Origin: Kordiimonadales bacterium
Lineage (GTDB): Bacteria > Pseudomonadota > Alphaproteobacteria > Sphingomonadales > Kordiimonadaceae
Assembly: GCA_015485385.1 (NCBI GenBank)
Contig: WFTS01000047.1
Span: forward strand, 1-57,677
Reading direction: 5' to 3'
Length of the DNA stretch: 57,677 nt
The notes beneath the pieces are model-generated. The model was not told the origin of the DNA. It was given only the letters and a program-made list of their open reading frames with translations, and made no database searches. Positions 26,152 through 35,931 of this stretch are shown piece by piece. Positions within the stretch are counted from its first letter, which is position 1. Every line of letters begins with the position of its first letter. A program made the translations under genes and the position numbers.

Positions 26152-26931
26152 TTATATCAAGCCCGCAAGCGGAGAACTTGGGTCAGCATACCGTTTCTTT
26201 GGCATACGCCCTGCCCTGTAAGCTAGGCGCCCGGCCTCGGTTGCAAGCCGCATCGCACGCGCCATTGCCACCGGATCTTTGGCTTCAGCGATGGCCGTAT
26301 TCATCAACACACCGTCACAGCCAAGCTCCATCGCGATAGCCGCATCAGATGCCGTACCCACACCAGCATCCACAAGGACAGGAACGCCGGCTTGTTCGAT
26401 CATCAAACGTATCTGAACAGGGTTCTGGATACCAAGTCCTGAACCAATCGGCGCCCCAAGCGGCATAATCGCCACACAGCCCATATCTTCCAGCTTTTTG
26501 GCTGCAATAGGATCGTCTGAACAATAAACCATCACCTTGAAACCATCTTTGATCAATTCCTCAGCCGCCGTGAATGTTTCCAACATATTTGGATACAGGG
26601 TTTTCTGGTCCCCAAGAACCTCAAGCTTGACCAAATCCCAACCGCCTGCTTCTCGCGCTAGCCGAAGGGTGCGCACAGCTGAAGCTGCATCAAAGCAGCC
26701 CGCCGTATTTGGCAGATAAGTTATTTTTTTAGGGTCAAGAAAATCCACAAGCATGGGCTGGTTCGGATCAGACACATTCACACGGCGCACAGCAACTGTG
26801 ACAATTTCGGCCCCAGACCCTTCAACTGCAGCGGCGGTTTCTTCAAAATCTTTATACTTACCGGTCCCTACGATCAAACGTGATGTATAGGCCTTTCCGG
26901 CCAAGGACCAGGTATCAGTTTGCTTAGACAT
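26152..26931 (-). CDS. thiG: thiazole synthase
   Basis: 259-aa TIM-barrel enzyme that builds the thiazole phosphate of thiamine from DXP, ThiS thiocarboxylate and an imine. The Schiff-base Lys is in [13 protein letters not shown]. Other family signatures are [49 protein letters not shown] and [20 protein letters not shown]. Full length. It follows thiS with a 6-bp gap. No thiO, thiE or TPP riboswitch is visible here, so the rest of the pathway is elsewhere. Confidence 0.97.
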   Translation of the reverse strand: MSKQTDTWSLAGKAYTSRLIVGTGKYKDFEETAAAVEGSGAEIVTVAVRRVNVSDPNQPMLVDFLDPKKITYLPNTAGCFDAASAVRTLRLAREAGGWDLVKLEVLGDQKTLYPNMLETFTAAEELIKDGFKVMVYCSDDPIAAKKLEDMGCVAIMPLGAPIGSGLGIQNPVQIRLMIEQAGVPVLVDAGVGTASDAAIAMELGCDGVLMNTAIAEAKDPVAMARAMRLATEAGRLAYRAGRMPKKRYADPSSPLAGLI

Positions 26932-26937
26932 TGGGCC

Positions 26938-27141
26938 TCAGCCTCCACCAATAAAATGAACAATTTCCAGCATATCGCCTTCAAGCAATATCACATCGTC
27001 AAAGGTTGATTTGGGAACAATCTCAAGATTGCGTTCGACAGCCACCTTTTTGGGCTCTAAGGACAGTTCCCTCAAAAAGGCAGAAAGCCGTGTTGAAGGA
27101 GCAACAGTTTTCGCCTCGCCATTTACTGTCAGTGTGATCAC
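26938..27141 (-). CDS. thiS: sulfur carrier protein ThiS
   Basis: 67-aa ubiquitin-like sulfur carrier ending in the obligatory Gly-Gly (HFIGGG); the C-terminal glycine is thiocarboxylated and donates sulfur to ThiG. The longer open frame to 27183 is not needed: a GTG at 27141 begins the standard sequence (ITLTVNGEAKTVAPSTRLSA) and GAGG lies nine bases upstream. Partner thiG follows directly. Confidence 0.92.
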   Translation of the reverse strand: MITLTVNGEAKTVAPSTRLSAFLRELSLEPKKVAVERNLEIVPKSTFDDVILLEGDMLEIVHFIGGG

Positions 27142-27244
27142 AACACCAAACCTCGAATATTTTAAGCGCATGCTTGCAACCATCAGGGTTGCTCACTATA
27201 GGGCTTCTTGAAAAACTAAGTTAAACAATTTTGCTGTAACAGCT

Positions 27245-27272
27245 TTGCATGCACTGCATATGGCATTATACA
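27245..27272 (+). promoter_or_regulatory. candidate aroQ promoter
   Basis: TTGCAT, 16-base spacer, TATACA, giving a start near 27279 and a leader of about 34 bases before the aroQ ATG. Reasonable sigma-70-type match, judged by eye. Confidence 0.4.
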
Positions 27273-27312
27273 GGTTGCTTCAAGCGATCTATCGAAACAA
27301 TGGACACCGCTC

Positions 27313-27771
27313 ATGAGCGAACCGGCGCAACATACGCTACTGATACTGAACGGCCCAAACCTTAACCTTCTTGGCGCTCGTGAACCAGACACATATGGTC
27401 GCGTAACCTTGAAAGAAATTGAGGCGCAAGCGAAAGCCACCGCCAAAGGTTTTGGATTCCAAACCGACTTTCGCCAGACCAATTTAGAAGGCACGCTGGT
27501 TGATTGGATCCAAGAAGCAGAAACTTCTGCCGCTGGCGTTATTCTCAATGCTGCGGCTTATACACACACATCTGTAGCAATCCATGATGCCATTGCTGCA
27601 ATCAGCAAACCTGTTATTGAAGTGCATTTATCCAATGTTTTTGCGCGGGAAGAATACCGCCATCATTCTTATGTATCCGATGTGGCTGCTGGAGTGATAT
27701 GTGGGTTTGGCGCACATGGATATATGCTTGCAGTAGACGCGCTAGCCAGTATGCTTCGCGACCAGTCTTGA
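27313..27771 (+). CDS. aroQ: 3-dehydroquinate dehydratase, type II
   Basis: 152-aa dodecameric type II enzyme of the shikimate pathway: 3-dehydroquinate to 3-dehydroshikimate. Family signatures: [20 protein letters not shown] with the catalytic Tyr and Arg, [35 protein letters not shown] with the substrate-binding Asn, [20 protein letters not shown] with the catalytic His, and GVICGFG. It is 17 bp before accB in the conserved aroQ-accB-accC order. Confidence 0.97.
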   Translation: MSEPAQHTLLILNGPNLNLLGAREPDTYGRVTLKEIEAQAKATAKGFGFQTDFRQTNLEGTLVDWIQEAETSAAGVILNAAAYTHTSVAIHDAIAAISKPVIEVHLSNVFAREEYRHHSYVSDVAAGVICGFGAHGYMLAVDALASMLRDQS

Positions 27772-27788
27772 TTTAAGGGTAAACTTAC

Positions 27789-28262
27789 ATGTCAAAACTA
27801 TCTGAATATAAAGACCTCATCCACGAGCTTGCTGAGCTATTGGACAAATCCACGCTAAGTGAAATTGAAGTTGAGGAAGATGATTTCCGCATTCGAGTTG
27901 CACGGGAAATATCTGGAGCCGTCACCTATGCGGCGCCGGTGGCTCAGGCGGCGGCACCTGTGGCTGCACCAGTAGCTGCAACGGCCCCAACTGCGCCAGT
28001 AGAGGCAGCCTTAACAGCAGACAACCATCCTGGCGCCCTGAAGGCCCCTATGGTTGGCACTGCCTATGTGCGCCCCTCCCCCGACGCTGAGCCATTCATT
28101 CAGGTTGGCGACAGTGTAAAAGAAGGGGACACGCTTTTGATCATCGAGGCGATGAAGGTAATGAACCACATCAACGCGACAAAATCAGGAACCGTGAAGG
28201 AAATATTAGTTTCCGATGCCCAGCCTGTTGAATTTGACGAAGTCCTTTGCATCATTGAATAG
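27789..28262 (+). CDS. accB: acetyl-CoA carboxylase biotin carboxyl carrier protein
   Basis: 157-aa BCCP carrying biotin for fatty-acid synthesis. N-terminal helical part, then an Ala/Pro-rich flexible linker (about residues 47-75), then the biotinyl domain (about 80-157) with the biotinylated Lys123 in EAMKVMN. Start ATG. Co-transcribed with accC 12 bp downstream. Confidence 0.97.
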   Translation: MSKLSEYKDLIHELAELLDKSTLSEIEVEEDDFRIRVAREISGAVTYAAPVAQAAAPVAAPVAATAPTAPVEAALTADNHPGALKAPMVGTAYVRPSPDAEPFIQVGDSVKEGDTLLIIEAMKVMNHINATKSGTVKEILVSDAQPVEFDEVLCIIE

Positions 28263-28274
28263 GGACATAGTCTC

Positions 28275-29621
28275 ATGATTGAAAAAGTTCTCATTGCCAA
28301 TCGCGGTGAAATTGCTCTGCGTATTCACCGTGCCTGCCACGAAATGGGTATTAAAACCGTCGCTGTGCATTCAACCGCTGATGTTGACGCTATGCATGTT
28401 CGCCTTGCAGACGAAACTGTCTGTATTGGCCCCGCAGCTTCTGTTGATAGCTATTTAAATATCCCAGCGATTATCTCTGCCGCTGAAATAACCGGCGCGG
28501 ATGCAATCCATCCGGGATATGGGTTCCTGTCTGAAAATGCGCATTTCGCTGATATTGTTGCAGAGCACGGCATTTCTTTTATTGGTCCAACGGGGGATCA
28601 TATCCGCCAAATGGGCGATAAAATCACAGCCAAACGCACAGTGAAAGAACTCGGTATCCCCGTTGTACCCGGTTCAGAAGGCGGCATTACCGATGATGAA
28701 ACCGCGCGTAAAGTGTGTGAAGAAATTGGATACCCGGTAATTATCAAAGCCTCAGCAGGCGGCGGTGGTCGCGGGATGCAGATTGTCAAAAATGCTGACG
28801 ATCTAAGTGTGCAACTGTCTACATGTCGCCGCGAAGCCAAAGTCTCCTTTGGGGATGACGCTGTTTATATTGAAAAATTCCTTACAACGCCGCGTCATAT
28901 TGAATTCCAAATCATTGGTGATAGCCACGGAAACTGTATTCACTTAGGGGAGCGCGATTGTTCCCTACAGCGGCGTCACCAAAAGGTGCTGGAAGAAGCT
29001 CCGTCCCCTGTCATTGACGAAGAAACACGCGAACGCATGGGTGGCATCGTAGCCAAGGCAATGGCCGATTTTGGCTACTGCGGCGCTGGAACGATCGAAT
29101 TTCTCTATGAAAATGGGGAATTTTATTTCATCGAAATGAATACGCGTGTGCAAGTAGAACACCCGGTGACAGAAATGATCACCGGTATCGACATTGTGCG
29201 GGAACAAATCAGAGTTGCCGCAGGCGAAGAGCTTTCATACACACAAGATATGGTGCGTTTCTTTGGCCATGCGATTGAATGCCGCATCAATGCAGAACAT
29301 CCATTTAACTTCATGCCAAGCCCTGGCACTGTGACGCAGTATCATCCCCCCGGTGGCTTGAATGTGCGCTGCGACAGTGCGGTTTATACTGGATACAAAA
29401 TTCCTCCACACTATGACAGCATGGTCGCCAAGCTGATTGTTTCTGGTTATACGCGTGAAGGCTGCTTACTACGCTTGCGGCGTTCTCTGAATGAATTTGT
29501 CATTGAGGGTGTCACAACAACAATCCCACTGCATCAAGCTTTGATGGAAAATGAGGATTTTCTTGCTGGTGACTATGATATCCATTGGCTGGAAAAATTT
29601 CTTGCGGAAAAAAATGCATAA
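28275..29621 (+). CDS. accC: acetyl-CoA carboxylase biotin carboxylase subunit
   Basis: 448-aa ATP-grasp enzyme that carboxylates biotin on AccB. N-terminal [33 protein letters not shown], the glycine-rich ATP loop [33 protein letters not shown] and [18 protein letters not shown] are all present. Length and ends match the family. It follows accB and is followed by aat at 18 bp. Confidence 0.98.
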   Translation: MIEKVLIANRGEIALRIHRACHEMGIKTVAVHSTADVDAMHVRLADETVCIGPAASVDSYLNIPAIISAAEITGADAIHPGYGFLSENAHFADIVAEHGISFIGPTGDHIRQMGDKITAKRTVKELGIPVVPGSEGGITDDETARKVCEEIGYPVIIKASAGGGGRGMQIVKNADDLSVQLSTCRREAKVSFGDDAVYIEKFLTTPRHIEFQIIGDSHGNCIHLGERDCSLQRRHQKVLEEAPSPVIDEETRERMGGIVAKAMADFGYCGAGTIEFLYENGEFYFIEMNTRVQVEHPVTEMITGIDIVREQIRVAAGEELSYTQDMVRFFGHAIECRINAEHPFNFMPSPGTVTQYHPPGGLNVRCDSAVYTGYKIPPHYDSMVAKLIVSGYTREGCLLRLRRSLNEFVIEGVTTTIPLHQALMENEDFLAGDYDIHWLEKFLAEKNA

Positions 29622-29639
29622 AAGGTGTAATTTGGGGTT

Positions 29640-30299
29640 ATGCCACACGATGTCATAACCCCGAACCTTCTGTTACAGGCTTATAGTTCTGGCGTGTTTC
29701 CTATGTCGGAAGGCCGCACAGACAATGAGCTTTTTTGGGTTGATCCGGAAAGGCGCGGCATACTTCCGCTGGATCAGTTCCATATCCCGCGCTCGCTAGC
29801 CAAACGAGTGCGTAAAGATCAGTTTACAGTCACTACGGACAAAGCCTTTCAGCGCGTGGTTAAGGCCTGCGCCAAGCCCGCACGGGGGCGCGAAACCACA
29901 TGGATCAGTGAACGTATTGAGACACTTTATACCGACCTTTTTAAGCGAGGGCGGGCACATTCGGTTGAAGTCTGGCTTGCCGGAAAAATTGTGGGTGGCT
30001 TGTACGGTGTATCACTGGCTGGCGCCTTTTTCGGGGAAAGCATGTTCAGCGTGCAAACCGATGCCTCCAAGGTAGCGCTGGTTCATTTGGTGGCCCGTTT
30101 AAAGGTGGGCGGCTACCAACTTCTTGATACTCAATTTATTACCGAACATTTAAAGCAATTTGGGGCGCTAGAAATTGAACGCCAAGATTATCATGCCCGA
30201 TTAGCAGACGCACTTCAGTGCCAAACTGCCAATTTCTCTCAATTGGAATCAGGTGTTGATGGTGCGACCATTTTACATTTGATCACCCAAACATCATAA
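29640..30299 (+). CDS. aat: leucyl/phenylalanyl-tRNA-protein transferase
   Basis: 219-aa transferase that adds Leu or Phe from tRNA to N-terminal Arg/Lys of proteins, marking them for ClpAP (N-degron pathway). Signatures: LLQAYSSGVFPMSEG, FWVDPERRGILPLDQFHI, TWISERIETLYTDLF, AHSVEVWLAGKIVGGLYGVS, GESMFSV and LLDTQFITEHL. The last 61 bp overlap the 3' end of the convergent DUF2155 gene. Confidence 0.96.
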   Translation: MPHDVITPNLLLQAYSSGVFPMSEGRTDNELFWVDPERRGILPLDQFHIPRSLAKRVRKDQFTVTTDKAFQRVVKACAKPARGRETTWISERIETLYTDLFKRGRAHSVEVWLAGKIVGGLYGVSLAGAFFGESMFSVQTDASKVALVHLVARLKVGGYQLLDTQFITEHLKQFGALEIERQDYHARLADALQCQTANFSQLESGVDGATILHLITQTS

Positions 30300-30685
30300 A
30301 CGGGATGTTCCAGCGCATTCAGAGCCGGGCTTGAGGCCACCATCCAGCCCTCGAATACGCGCACACGCTTATCACCTCGCTTTAGATCATCAATTTCCAA
30401 ATATGCGAAGGTTTCCGGTGGTTCGATCGGTGGACGTGTACGACAATAACGCGCCACGATCGACAAAGTGCCAAACCGCAGTTCTTCGCCAACTTCCAGT
30501 TCAAACTCTGTGATTCTAGCCGTTATTTTATCTAGCGCACGTAGGACAACACGGTTATGAGCGACGGCTTGATCTTCTTGCGGCACATGTTGATCTAGAA
30601 AAGAAGAATTCTGTGCCGAAAGCCCATTGCCCAAAAGAAGAGTGGTGCAAAATGCGGTTATAATATTTTTAATTGCCGCCATCAT
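30239..30685 (-). CDS. DUF2155 exported protein
   Basis: 148-aa DUF2155 protein, restricted mainly to alphaproteobacteria. Signal peptide (about residues 1-24), then the conserved domain: VVLRALDKITARITEFELEV, FGTLSIVARYCRTRPP and the hallmark FEGWMVASSPALNALEHPVYDVW ending IKC. Two Cys suggest a disulfide. Function unknown. It overlaps mlaD by 17 bp upstream (coupled translation), and its 3' end runs 61 bp into the opposite-strand aat gene, adding about a dozen residues after the domain. Confidence 0.9.
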   Translation of the reverse strand: MMAAIKNIITAFCTTLLLGNGLSAQNSSFLDQHVPQEDQAVAHNRVVLRALDKITARITEFELEVGEELRFGTLSIVARYCRTRPPIEPPETFAYLEIDDLKRGDKRVRVFEGWMVASSPALNALEHPVYDVWVIKCKMVAPSTPDSN

Positions 30686-31124
30686 CGCTGCCGCCGGAAC
30701 TGAATCTTCCGATCAAGCCAAGAAGATCAATCGCATCCTGAGTTTCTTCAATCTCATCACCGTCTGAGAGGTATTCCTCGTCTCCGCCGGGCAGTAAACT
30801 CAAGTATACCCCGCCAAGAAGGCTTTCAGATGAAATGGCCGCAGCAGTGTCTGCAGGCAGTTCGACACCTGAGGCTACAGAAAATTTCACAATGGCCTGA
30901 TAGGAAGTTGCATCTAAAACATTATCAATAACCGTGCCGACCTTAATGCCAGCAACACGCACATCACTGCCAACATTCAAGCCGTCAATACGGTCAAACC
31001 GAGCTTGCAGTATATAGCCATCAACCGCACCAGAATCGGTGCGCTCATATGCAAAAACAAGAAACCAACCCGCCACCAAAAGGACAATGGCGCCTATTAA
31101 CGATTCGACAAGATTACTGGACAT
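30669..31124 (-). CDS. mlaD: MlaD-type lipid transport substrate-binding protein
   Basis: 151-aa MCE-domain protein anchored by one N-terminal helix (about residues 5-25). The MCE fold is seen in YILQARFDRIDGLNVGSDV, RVAGIKVGTVIDNVL and SSESLLGGVYLSLLPGG. MlaD hexamers pass phospholipid between the membranes with MlaFEB, none of which is in this window. The C-terminus is Asp/Glu- and Gly-rich. AAGGAGC four bases before the ATG is a strong ribosome-binding site. It overlaps DUF2155 and follows NDUFA12 at 38 bp. Confidence 0.93.
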   Translation of the reverse strand: MSSNLVESLIGAIVLLVAGWFLVFAYERTDSGAVDGYILQARFDRIDGLNVGSDVRVAGIKVGTVIDNVLDATSYQAIVKFSVASGVELPADTAAAISSESLLGGVYLSLLPGGDEEYLSDGDEIEETQDAIDLLGLIGRFSSGGSDDGGN

Positions 31125-31162
31125 TCTTGCTCCTTACCTTAAGCGCGACCTTAGACGCGGCA

Positions 31163-31540
31163 TTAAGGATGCCATGCTTCATATTTTGGAGTTGCTGGTC
31201 TTGGTGCAGCAGGACTGTATGCCGCCGCTGAACCAGTTTGGTTTTCTTGATGCTCTTTTTCCCACGCTTTTACCGTAATATCTTGTTCAGCGGGGAGCTT
31301 GTCTGTCGTATAATGAAGCCAGCCATGCCATTCTGAAGGCACGCGAGATGCCTCTATGGGACCATTTTTGTAAATCACCCAGCGGCGATGGCCCTTCTTC
31401 TCACGGTAATAGATGTTACCCTGATCGTCTGTGCCAACTTTTTCACCTTTGCGCCGAGTGAAAAGCATGGTGCCAAACGTTGCGCTGTTCCACCAAGTAA
31501 AAATGGGCGAAGCGAAGAAAGATTTAAACAAGGATGCCAT
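31163..31540 (-). CDS. NDUFA12-like NADH:ubiquinone oxidoreductase accessory subunit
   Basis: Homologue of the mitochondrial complex I accessory subunit NDUFA12 (B17.2), found in alphaproteobacteria. Core motifs: TWWNSATFGTMLFTRRKGEK, VGTDDQGNIYYRE, RRWVIYKNGPIEASRVP, and SEWHGWLHYTTD near the end of the domain. The tail is Ala/Pro-rich. The ATG at 31540 (125 aa) is preferred (GGA seven bases before); ATGs at 31546 and 31552 are alternatives, and the open frame reaches 31630. Confidence 0.93.
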   Translation of the reverse strand: MASLFKSFFASPIFTWWNSATFGTMLFTRRKGEKVGTDDQGNIYYREKKGHRRWVIYKNGPIEASRVPSEWHGWLHYTTDKLPAEQDITVKAWEKEHQENQTGSAAAYSPAAPRPATPKYEAWHP

Positions 31541-32021
31541 TGTCATATCCATACGTTGGTTTGAAACTATCAGAGACGGTTTAAAACTATCCCTGATGAT
31601 TTGCGCCCGTTTAACATGTTTGCAATGCAAGGGAAAGGCGCTGTGTCACTATTAAAAATAATCTTATCATAAATTAGAACATCGCTTCGATTCTTACCAG
31701 CCTAAACTGTCAGGCTCTATTATCTCCATTCTTAAAGCCAATTTATGGATTAAATGTGGCAGAAACACCGACTCGTTAGCTACCGAGGAGTCGAGTAACT
31801 TAAAGCGGCTGAGAAGACCCCTTTTATAAAAGCCATATGCAAATTTCACTTGTTCAGCGCCCCCATCACACCCTAGACTTTGTAGCGCGCAGGATCTGCG
31901 CCACAAGATATTGTTGGGATGTTCGATTTCAAGTTGGGTCATTTGACTTTGAGCAAAGGATAAAGCGGGGATGGCTGCTATTCTCCTGACGAGTAAAAAA
32001 TAGTAATTCAAGGGGGAATTC
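31541..32021. other. intergenic region upstream of NDUFA12 and nrdJ
   Basis: About 480 bp with no supported gene. It contains an imperfect tandem 20-bp repeat (31559-31598) close to the NDUFA12 start and a possible hairpin at 31769-31793 (CGACTC...GAGTCG). AAGGGGG lies just before the nrdJ ATG. I see no cobalamin riboswitch box and no convincing pair of NrdR boxes. Confidence 0.5.
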
Positions 32022-35000
32022 ATGCGTATTGAACGTCATTTTACTGGCCAAAAGGCTTGTCCATATAGCGCTTGCGAATGGCGCACAGCGGTGAGCGAGA
32101 TTAAGAATCCTGACGGATCTATCGTTTTCCATCTGGACAATGTTGAAGTTCCCGCCAAATGGAGCCAAGTCGCCACCGATATCATAGCACAGAAATATTT
32201 CCGCAAAGCTGGTGTGCCACAAGCCTTAAAGCCAATAGAAGAAGAGGATGTCCCTGAATGGTTATGGCGTAAAGAGGCAGACCTTGATGCCTTAGCCACC
32301 ATGGAAGAGGATAAGCGCTACAGCTCTGAAAAAAGTGCCAAACAAGTTTTTGATCGGCTTGCCGGTACTTGGACCTATTGGGGCTGGAAAGGTGGCTATT
32401 TCGAAGAAGAGACCGACGCGCGCACCTTCTATGATGAAATTCGCTATATGCTGACAAACCAAATGTGTGCACCCAACAGCCCACAATGGTTCAATACGGG
32501 CCTTCACTGGGCTTACGGCATTGATGGCCCGGCCCAAGGACACCATTATGTTGATTTTGAAACTGGTAAGTTGGTAAAATCCAAAACCGCTTACGAGCAC
32601 CCCCAACCCCACGCCTGCTTTATCCAATCTGTATCTGATGACCTTGTAAATGAAGGCGGCATCATGGATCTTTGGACCAGAGAAGCGCGCTTGTTCAAAT
32701 ATGGATCAGGAACCGGCTCGAACTTCTCAAGCATTCGAGGAGGCGACGAGCCACTTTCTGGGGGTGGTAAATCTTCCGGTTTAATGAGCTTCCTAAAAAT
32801 CGGGGACCGTGCGGCAGGGGCGATCAAATCTGGTGGTACGACCCGGCGCGCAGCCAAGATGGTTGTGGTTGATATTGACCACCCAGATATTGAAGAATTC
32901 ATCAATTGGAAAGTGATCGAAGAACAAAAAGTGCTCGCGCTTGTCTCTGGTTCCAAGCTGAATGAAATACACTTGAACCGGATTATGAAAGCCTGCTGCG
33001 ATCATAGGGAGGCCTTGGGCGACGATGCCTTCAATCCCAAAGAAAATAAAGAACTGAAGAAACAAATCATTGCAGCTCGAAAAGTGATGATCCCTGACAA
33101 TTATGTGCAACGGATAATTCAATTCGCCAAACAGGGCTTCAGTTCAATCGACTTTAAAACCTATGATACGGATTGGGATTCAGACGCATACCTCACAGTT
33201 TCAGGGCAAAACTCTAACAACTCAATCCGTGTAACTGATGATTTCATGAAAGCGGTCAACGCCGGCACTGCTTGGGAACTTAAACAGCGGACAAACGGCG
33301 CAGTTTCCAAAGAAATCAACGCAAAAGATTTATGGCGTGATGTCGGCCATGCCGCATGGGCATGTGCTGATCCGGGCATACAGTTTCACACAACGATCAA
33401 TGATTGGCACACATGCCCCGCGTCTGGTGACATCAAAGCCTCAAATCCATGTTCTGAATATATGTTCCTTGATGATACGGCCTGTAACTTAGCGTCGCTC
33501 AATTTGATGACCTTCCGTGGTGACGATGGCCATTTTAAAATTGAGAGTTTCAAGCAAGGCGTGCGGTTATGGACAATGGTTCTGGAAATTTCGGTGATGA
33601 TGGCGCAGTTCCCATCTAAGGAAATTGCTCAACTATCCTATGAATACCGTACTCTTGGCCTAGGGTTTGCCAATATAGGTGGCCTACTGATGAGCCTGGG
33701 CATGTCCTATGACAGCGTTGATGGCCGGGCGCTCTGCGGTGCCATCACAGCGTTAATGACCGGCGAAAGCTATGCTACATCGGCAGAAATGGCTTCTGAA
33801 CTTGGTGCTTTTCCGGGATATAAAAAGAACGCCGAGCACATGCTGCGGGTCATCCGAAACCATCGCCGCGCGGCTTATGGACATTCAGACGGGTATGAGA
33901 AATTACACACTAAGCCCGTGCCACTTGATGTTCAAAATTGCCCCGATAAAGCAATTGCCGTCGCTGCGGCTGCTGCCTGGGACCGGGCTCTTGAAATTGG
34001 CCAAGAATATGGATTTCGAAATGCACAATCATCGGTCATAGCCCCAACTGGCACCATTGGCTTGGTAATGGACTGTGATACCACCGGTATCGAACCTGAT
34101 TTTGCTTTGGTGAAGTTTAAAAAACTTGCTGGCGGAGGCTATTTCAAAATCATCAATCGTGTTGTCTCTCAAGCCTTGGAATTTTTAGGCTATAATGCAA
34201 AACAGATTGAAGCGATAGAACGCTATGCTGTTGGACACTCAACACTTCAAGATGCACCGGGAGTGAACCATAGTGCGTTAAAGGATTTGGGCTTTACAGA
34301 CCGAGAACTAAAAGCGCTCGAAGAAAACTTGAAAGATGCATACGACATCAAATTTGTCTTTAACCAATGGACACTGGGTACTGACTTCTGCAAAGAAACG
34401 CTTGGTTTTTCTGACGATCAATTGAATGATTTTAATTTTGACATACTGACCGCACTTGGATTTAGTCGGACAGACATCAACGCTGCAAACCAATATTGCT
34501 GCGGAACAATGACACTGGAACAAGCGCCTTACCTAAAGGAAGAGCATTACAGTGTCTTTGATTGTGCGAACCCATGCGGGAAAATCGGCAAACGGTATCT
34601 ATCAGCCGAAAGCCACATTCATATGATGGCGGCTGCACAACCCTTCATTTCCGGCGCTATTTCTAAAACTGTTAATATGCCCAATGATGCAGATGTTGAA
34701 GATTGTCTGCAAGCATACGAACTAAGTTGGTCGTTGGCTCTGAAAGCCAATGCCCTCTATAGAGATGGTTCCAAACTTAGTCAGCCGTTAAACGCCGCTT
34801 TGTTAGACGAGGAAGACCTTGACGGAGACTTTGAGGAGAAATCCCTTCCTGAAAAAACGGCTGTAATCGCTGAACGTATTGTGGAACGCATTATAGAGCG
34901 TAAAGGCCCCGTCAAACGCAGAAAATTACCGTCCCGGCGCAAAGGCTACACTCAAAAAGCCGTTGTAGGTGGCCATAAAGTATATTTACGCACAGGCGAA

Positions 35001-35693
35001 TATGATGACGGATCTGTTGGTGAAATTTTCATTGACATGCATAAAGAAGGTGCAGCTTTCCGCTCCTTGATGAATAATTTCGCCATCGCTATCTCAATTG
35101 GGCTTCAGTACGGTGTGCCGTTGGAAGAATATGTTGACGCTTTCACGTTCACCCGATTCGAACCTTTTGGACAAGTAGAAGGCAATGAAACCATCAAAAT
35201 GGCGACATCCCTTTTAGATTATTTATTCCGTGAGCTCGCAATCTCATATCTGGGTCGTGAGGATTTGGCGCATGTCACACCTGCGGATTTAGCTCCGGAT
35301 ACAACGGGGCGCGGAGAGAAAGGCGATAGCCTACCAGAAATGGACCAAGATGTTACCGATGCACTAGAGCGCATGCAAAAGTTCGCCTCTAGCGGCTATG
35401 TTCGAGGAAGCAATCTAGTGGTGCTAAAAAGCAAGACCACCCAATCCACTAAAGAAGAGAAGCGCACGCTTGAAACTGTAGCTACCGCCACGGGCACCAA
35501 GGGGGGTGCTAGTTTATCACTTGGCTCCGCGATGGCGAATGGCGGCACGGATGCAACACCAAATGCGCGTGTTGTAGCGCGCATGAAAGGGTATGAAGGT
35601 GATGCTTGCGGAGAATGCGGTAACTTCACACTTGTGAGAAATGGTACCTGTATGAAATGCGATACATGCGGCGGCACAAGCGGCTGCAGCTAA
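32022..35693 (+). CDS. nrdJ: vitamin B12-dependent (class II) ribonucleotide reductase
   Basis: 1223-aa adenosylcobalamin-dependent reductase that makes deoxyribonucleotides without oxygen dependence. The barrel carries [20 protein letters not shown] (active-site Cys, Asn and second Cys), [20 protein letters not shown] and the fingertip region. The insert between about residues 770 and 960 includes [18 protein letters not shown] and [17 protein letters not shown]-terminal zinc-finger-like redox tail, [20 protein letters not shown] ending GGTSGCS, is typical of the long alphaproteobacterial form. SD AAGGGGG, start ATG 32022; terminator downstream. Confidence 0.97.
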   Translation: MRIERHFTGQKACPYSACEWRTAVSEIKNPDGSIVFHLDNVEVPAKWSQVATDIIAQKYFRKAGVPQALKPIEEEDVPEWLWRKEADLDALATMEEDKRYSSEKSAKQVFDRLAGTWTYWGWKGGYFEEETDARTFYDEIRYMLTNQMCAPNSPQWFNTGLHWAYGIDGPAQGHHYVDFETGKLVKSKTAYEHPQPHACFIQSVSDDLVNEGGIMDLWTREARLFKYGSGTGSNFSSIRGGDEPLSGGGKSSGLMSFLKIGDRAAGAIKSGGTTRRAAKMVVVDIDHPDIEEFINWKVIEEQKVLALVSGSKLNEIHLNRIMKACCDHREALGDDAFNPKENKELKKQIIAARKVMIPDNYVQRIIQFAKQGFSSIDFKTYDTDWDSDAYLTVSGQNSNNSIRVTDDFMKAVNAGTAWELKQRTNGAVSKEINAKDLWRDVGHAAWACADPGIQFHTTINDWHTCPASGDIKASNPCSEYMFLDDTACNLASLNLMTFRGDDGHFKIESFKQGVRLWTMVLEISVMMAQFPSKEIAQLSYEYRTLGLGFANIGGLLMSLGMSYDSVDGRALCGAITALMTGESYATSAEMASELGAFPGYKKNAEHMLRVIRNHRRAAYGHSDGYEKLHTKPVPLDVQNCPDKAIAVAAAAAWDRALEIGQEYGFRNAQSSVIAPTGTIGLVMDCDTTGIEPDFALVKFKKLAGGGYFKIINRVVSQALEFLGYNAKQIEAIERYAVGHSTLQDAPGVNHSALKDLGFTDRELKALEENLKDAYDIKFVFNQWTLGTDFCKETLGFSDDQLNDFNFDILTALGFSRTDINAANQYCCGTMTLEQAPYLKEEHYSVFDCANPCGKIGKRYLSAESHIHMMAAAQPFISGAISKTVNMPNDADVEDCLQAYELSWSLALKANALYRDGSKLSQPLNAALLDEEDLDGDFEEKSLPEKTAVIAERIVERIIERKGPVKRRKLPSRRKGYTQKAVVGGHKVYLRTGEYDDGSVGEIFIDMHKEGAAFRSLMNNFAIAISIGLQYGVPLEEYVDAFTFTRFEPFGQVEGNETIKMATSLLDYLFRELAISYLGREDLAHVTPADLAPDTTGRGEKGDSLPEMDQDVTDALERMQKFASSGYVRGSNLVVLKSKTTQSTKEEKRTLETVATATGTKGGASLSLGSAMANGGTDATPNARVVARMKGYEGDACGECGNFTLVRNGTCMKCDTCGGTSGCS

Positions 35694-35740
35694 AATTTTC
35701 GAATCCCACACACCAACCCGTCCCGGTGTGTGGCAATCTT

Positions 35741-35768
35741 GGGGGGAGCCTGTCTTCCCCCTCTTTTT
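35741..35768 (+). terminator. intrinsic terminator of nrdJ
   Basis: GGGGGAG-CCTGTC-TTCCCCC followed by TCTTTTTTT. A second stem lies just upstream at 35707-35732 (CACACACC...GGTGTGTG). Confidence 0.85.
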
Positions 35769-35874
35769 TTATTCGCTCTATCAATAGAACGCATTCTCTT
35801 GCACCTTTAGGTAATTGCTTTAAACTTGATGAGCCTTTACCGTTTATTTACTAGATGGTGTTGAACTGCGCGCT

Positions 35875-35904
35875 CCATTAAATAATCAAAAAACTGTTTA
35901 ATGG
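35875..35904. repeat. inverted repeat upstream of GGDEF-EAL gene
   Basis: CCATTAAA (35875-35882) and TTTAATGG (35897-35904), perfect 8-bp arms with a 14-base spacer, 27 bp before the start codon. Could be an operator or an mRNA hairpin. Confidence 0.4.
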
Positions 35905-35931
35905 GCTGTTCTTATTTATTTGGAGTCTTTC

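Noticed and set aside
27192-27203. CTCACTATAGGG, a match to the end of the T7 phage promoter
   Set aside because: Only the 3' part of the 18-base T7 promoter is present (the TAATACG part is absent), and no phage polymerase or phage gene is nearby. Coincidence is the simplest reading.
31902-31915. CACAAGATATTGTTG resembling an NrdR box upstream of nrdJ
   Set aside because: NrdR sites occur as pairs at about 31-bp spacing; no second copy is found, so one weak palindrome is not enough.
31694-32023. 109-aa minus-strand ORF between NDUFA12 and nrdJ
   Set aside because: No recognisable domain, no good ribosome-binding site, and it runs into the nrdJ start and SD; composition is not protein-like.
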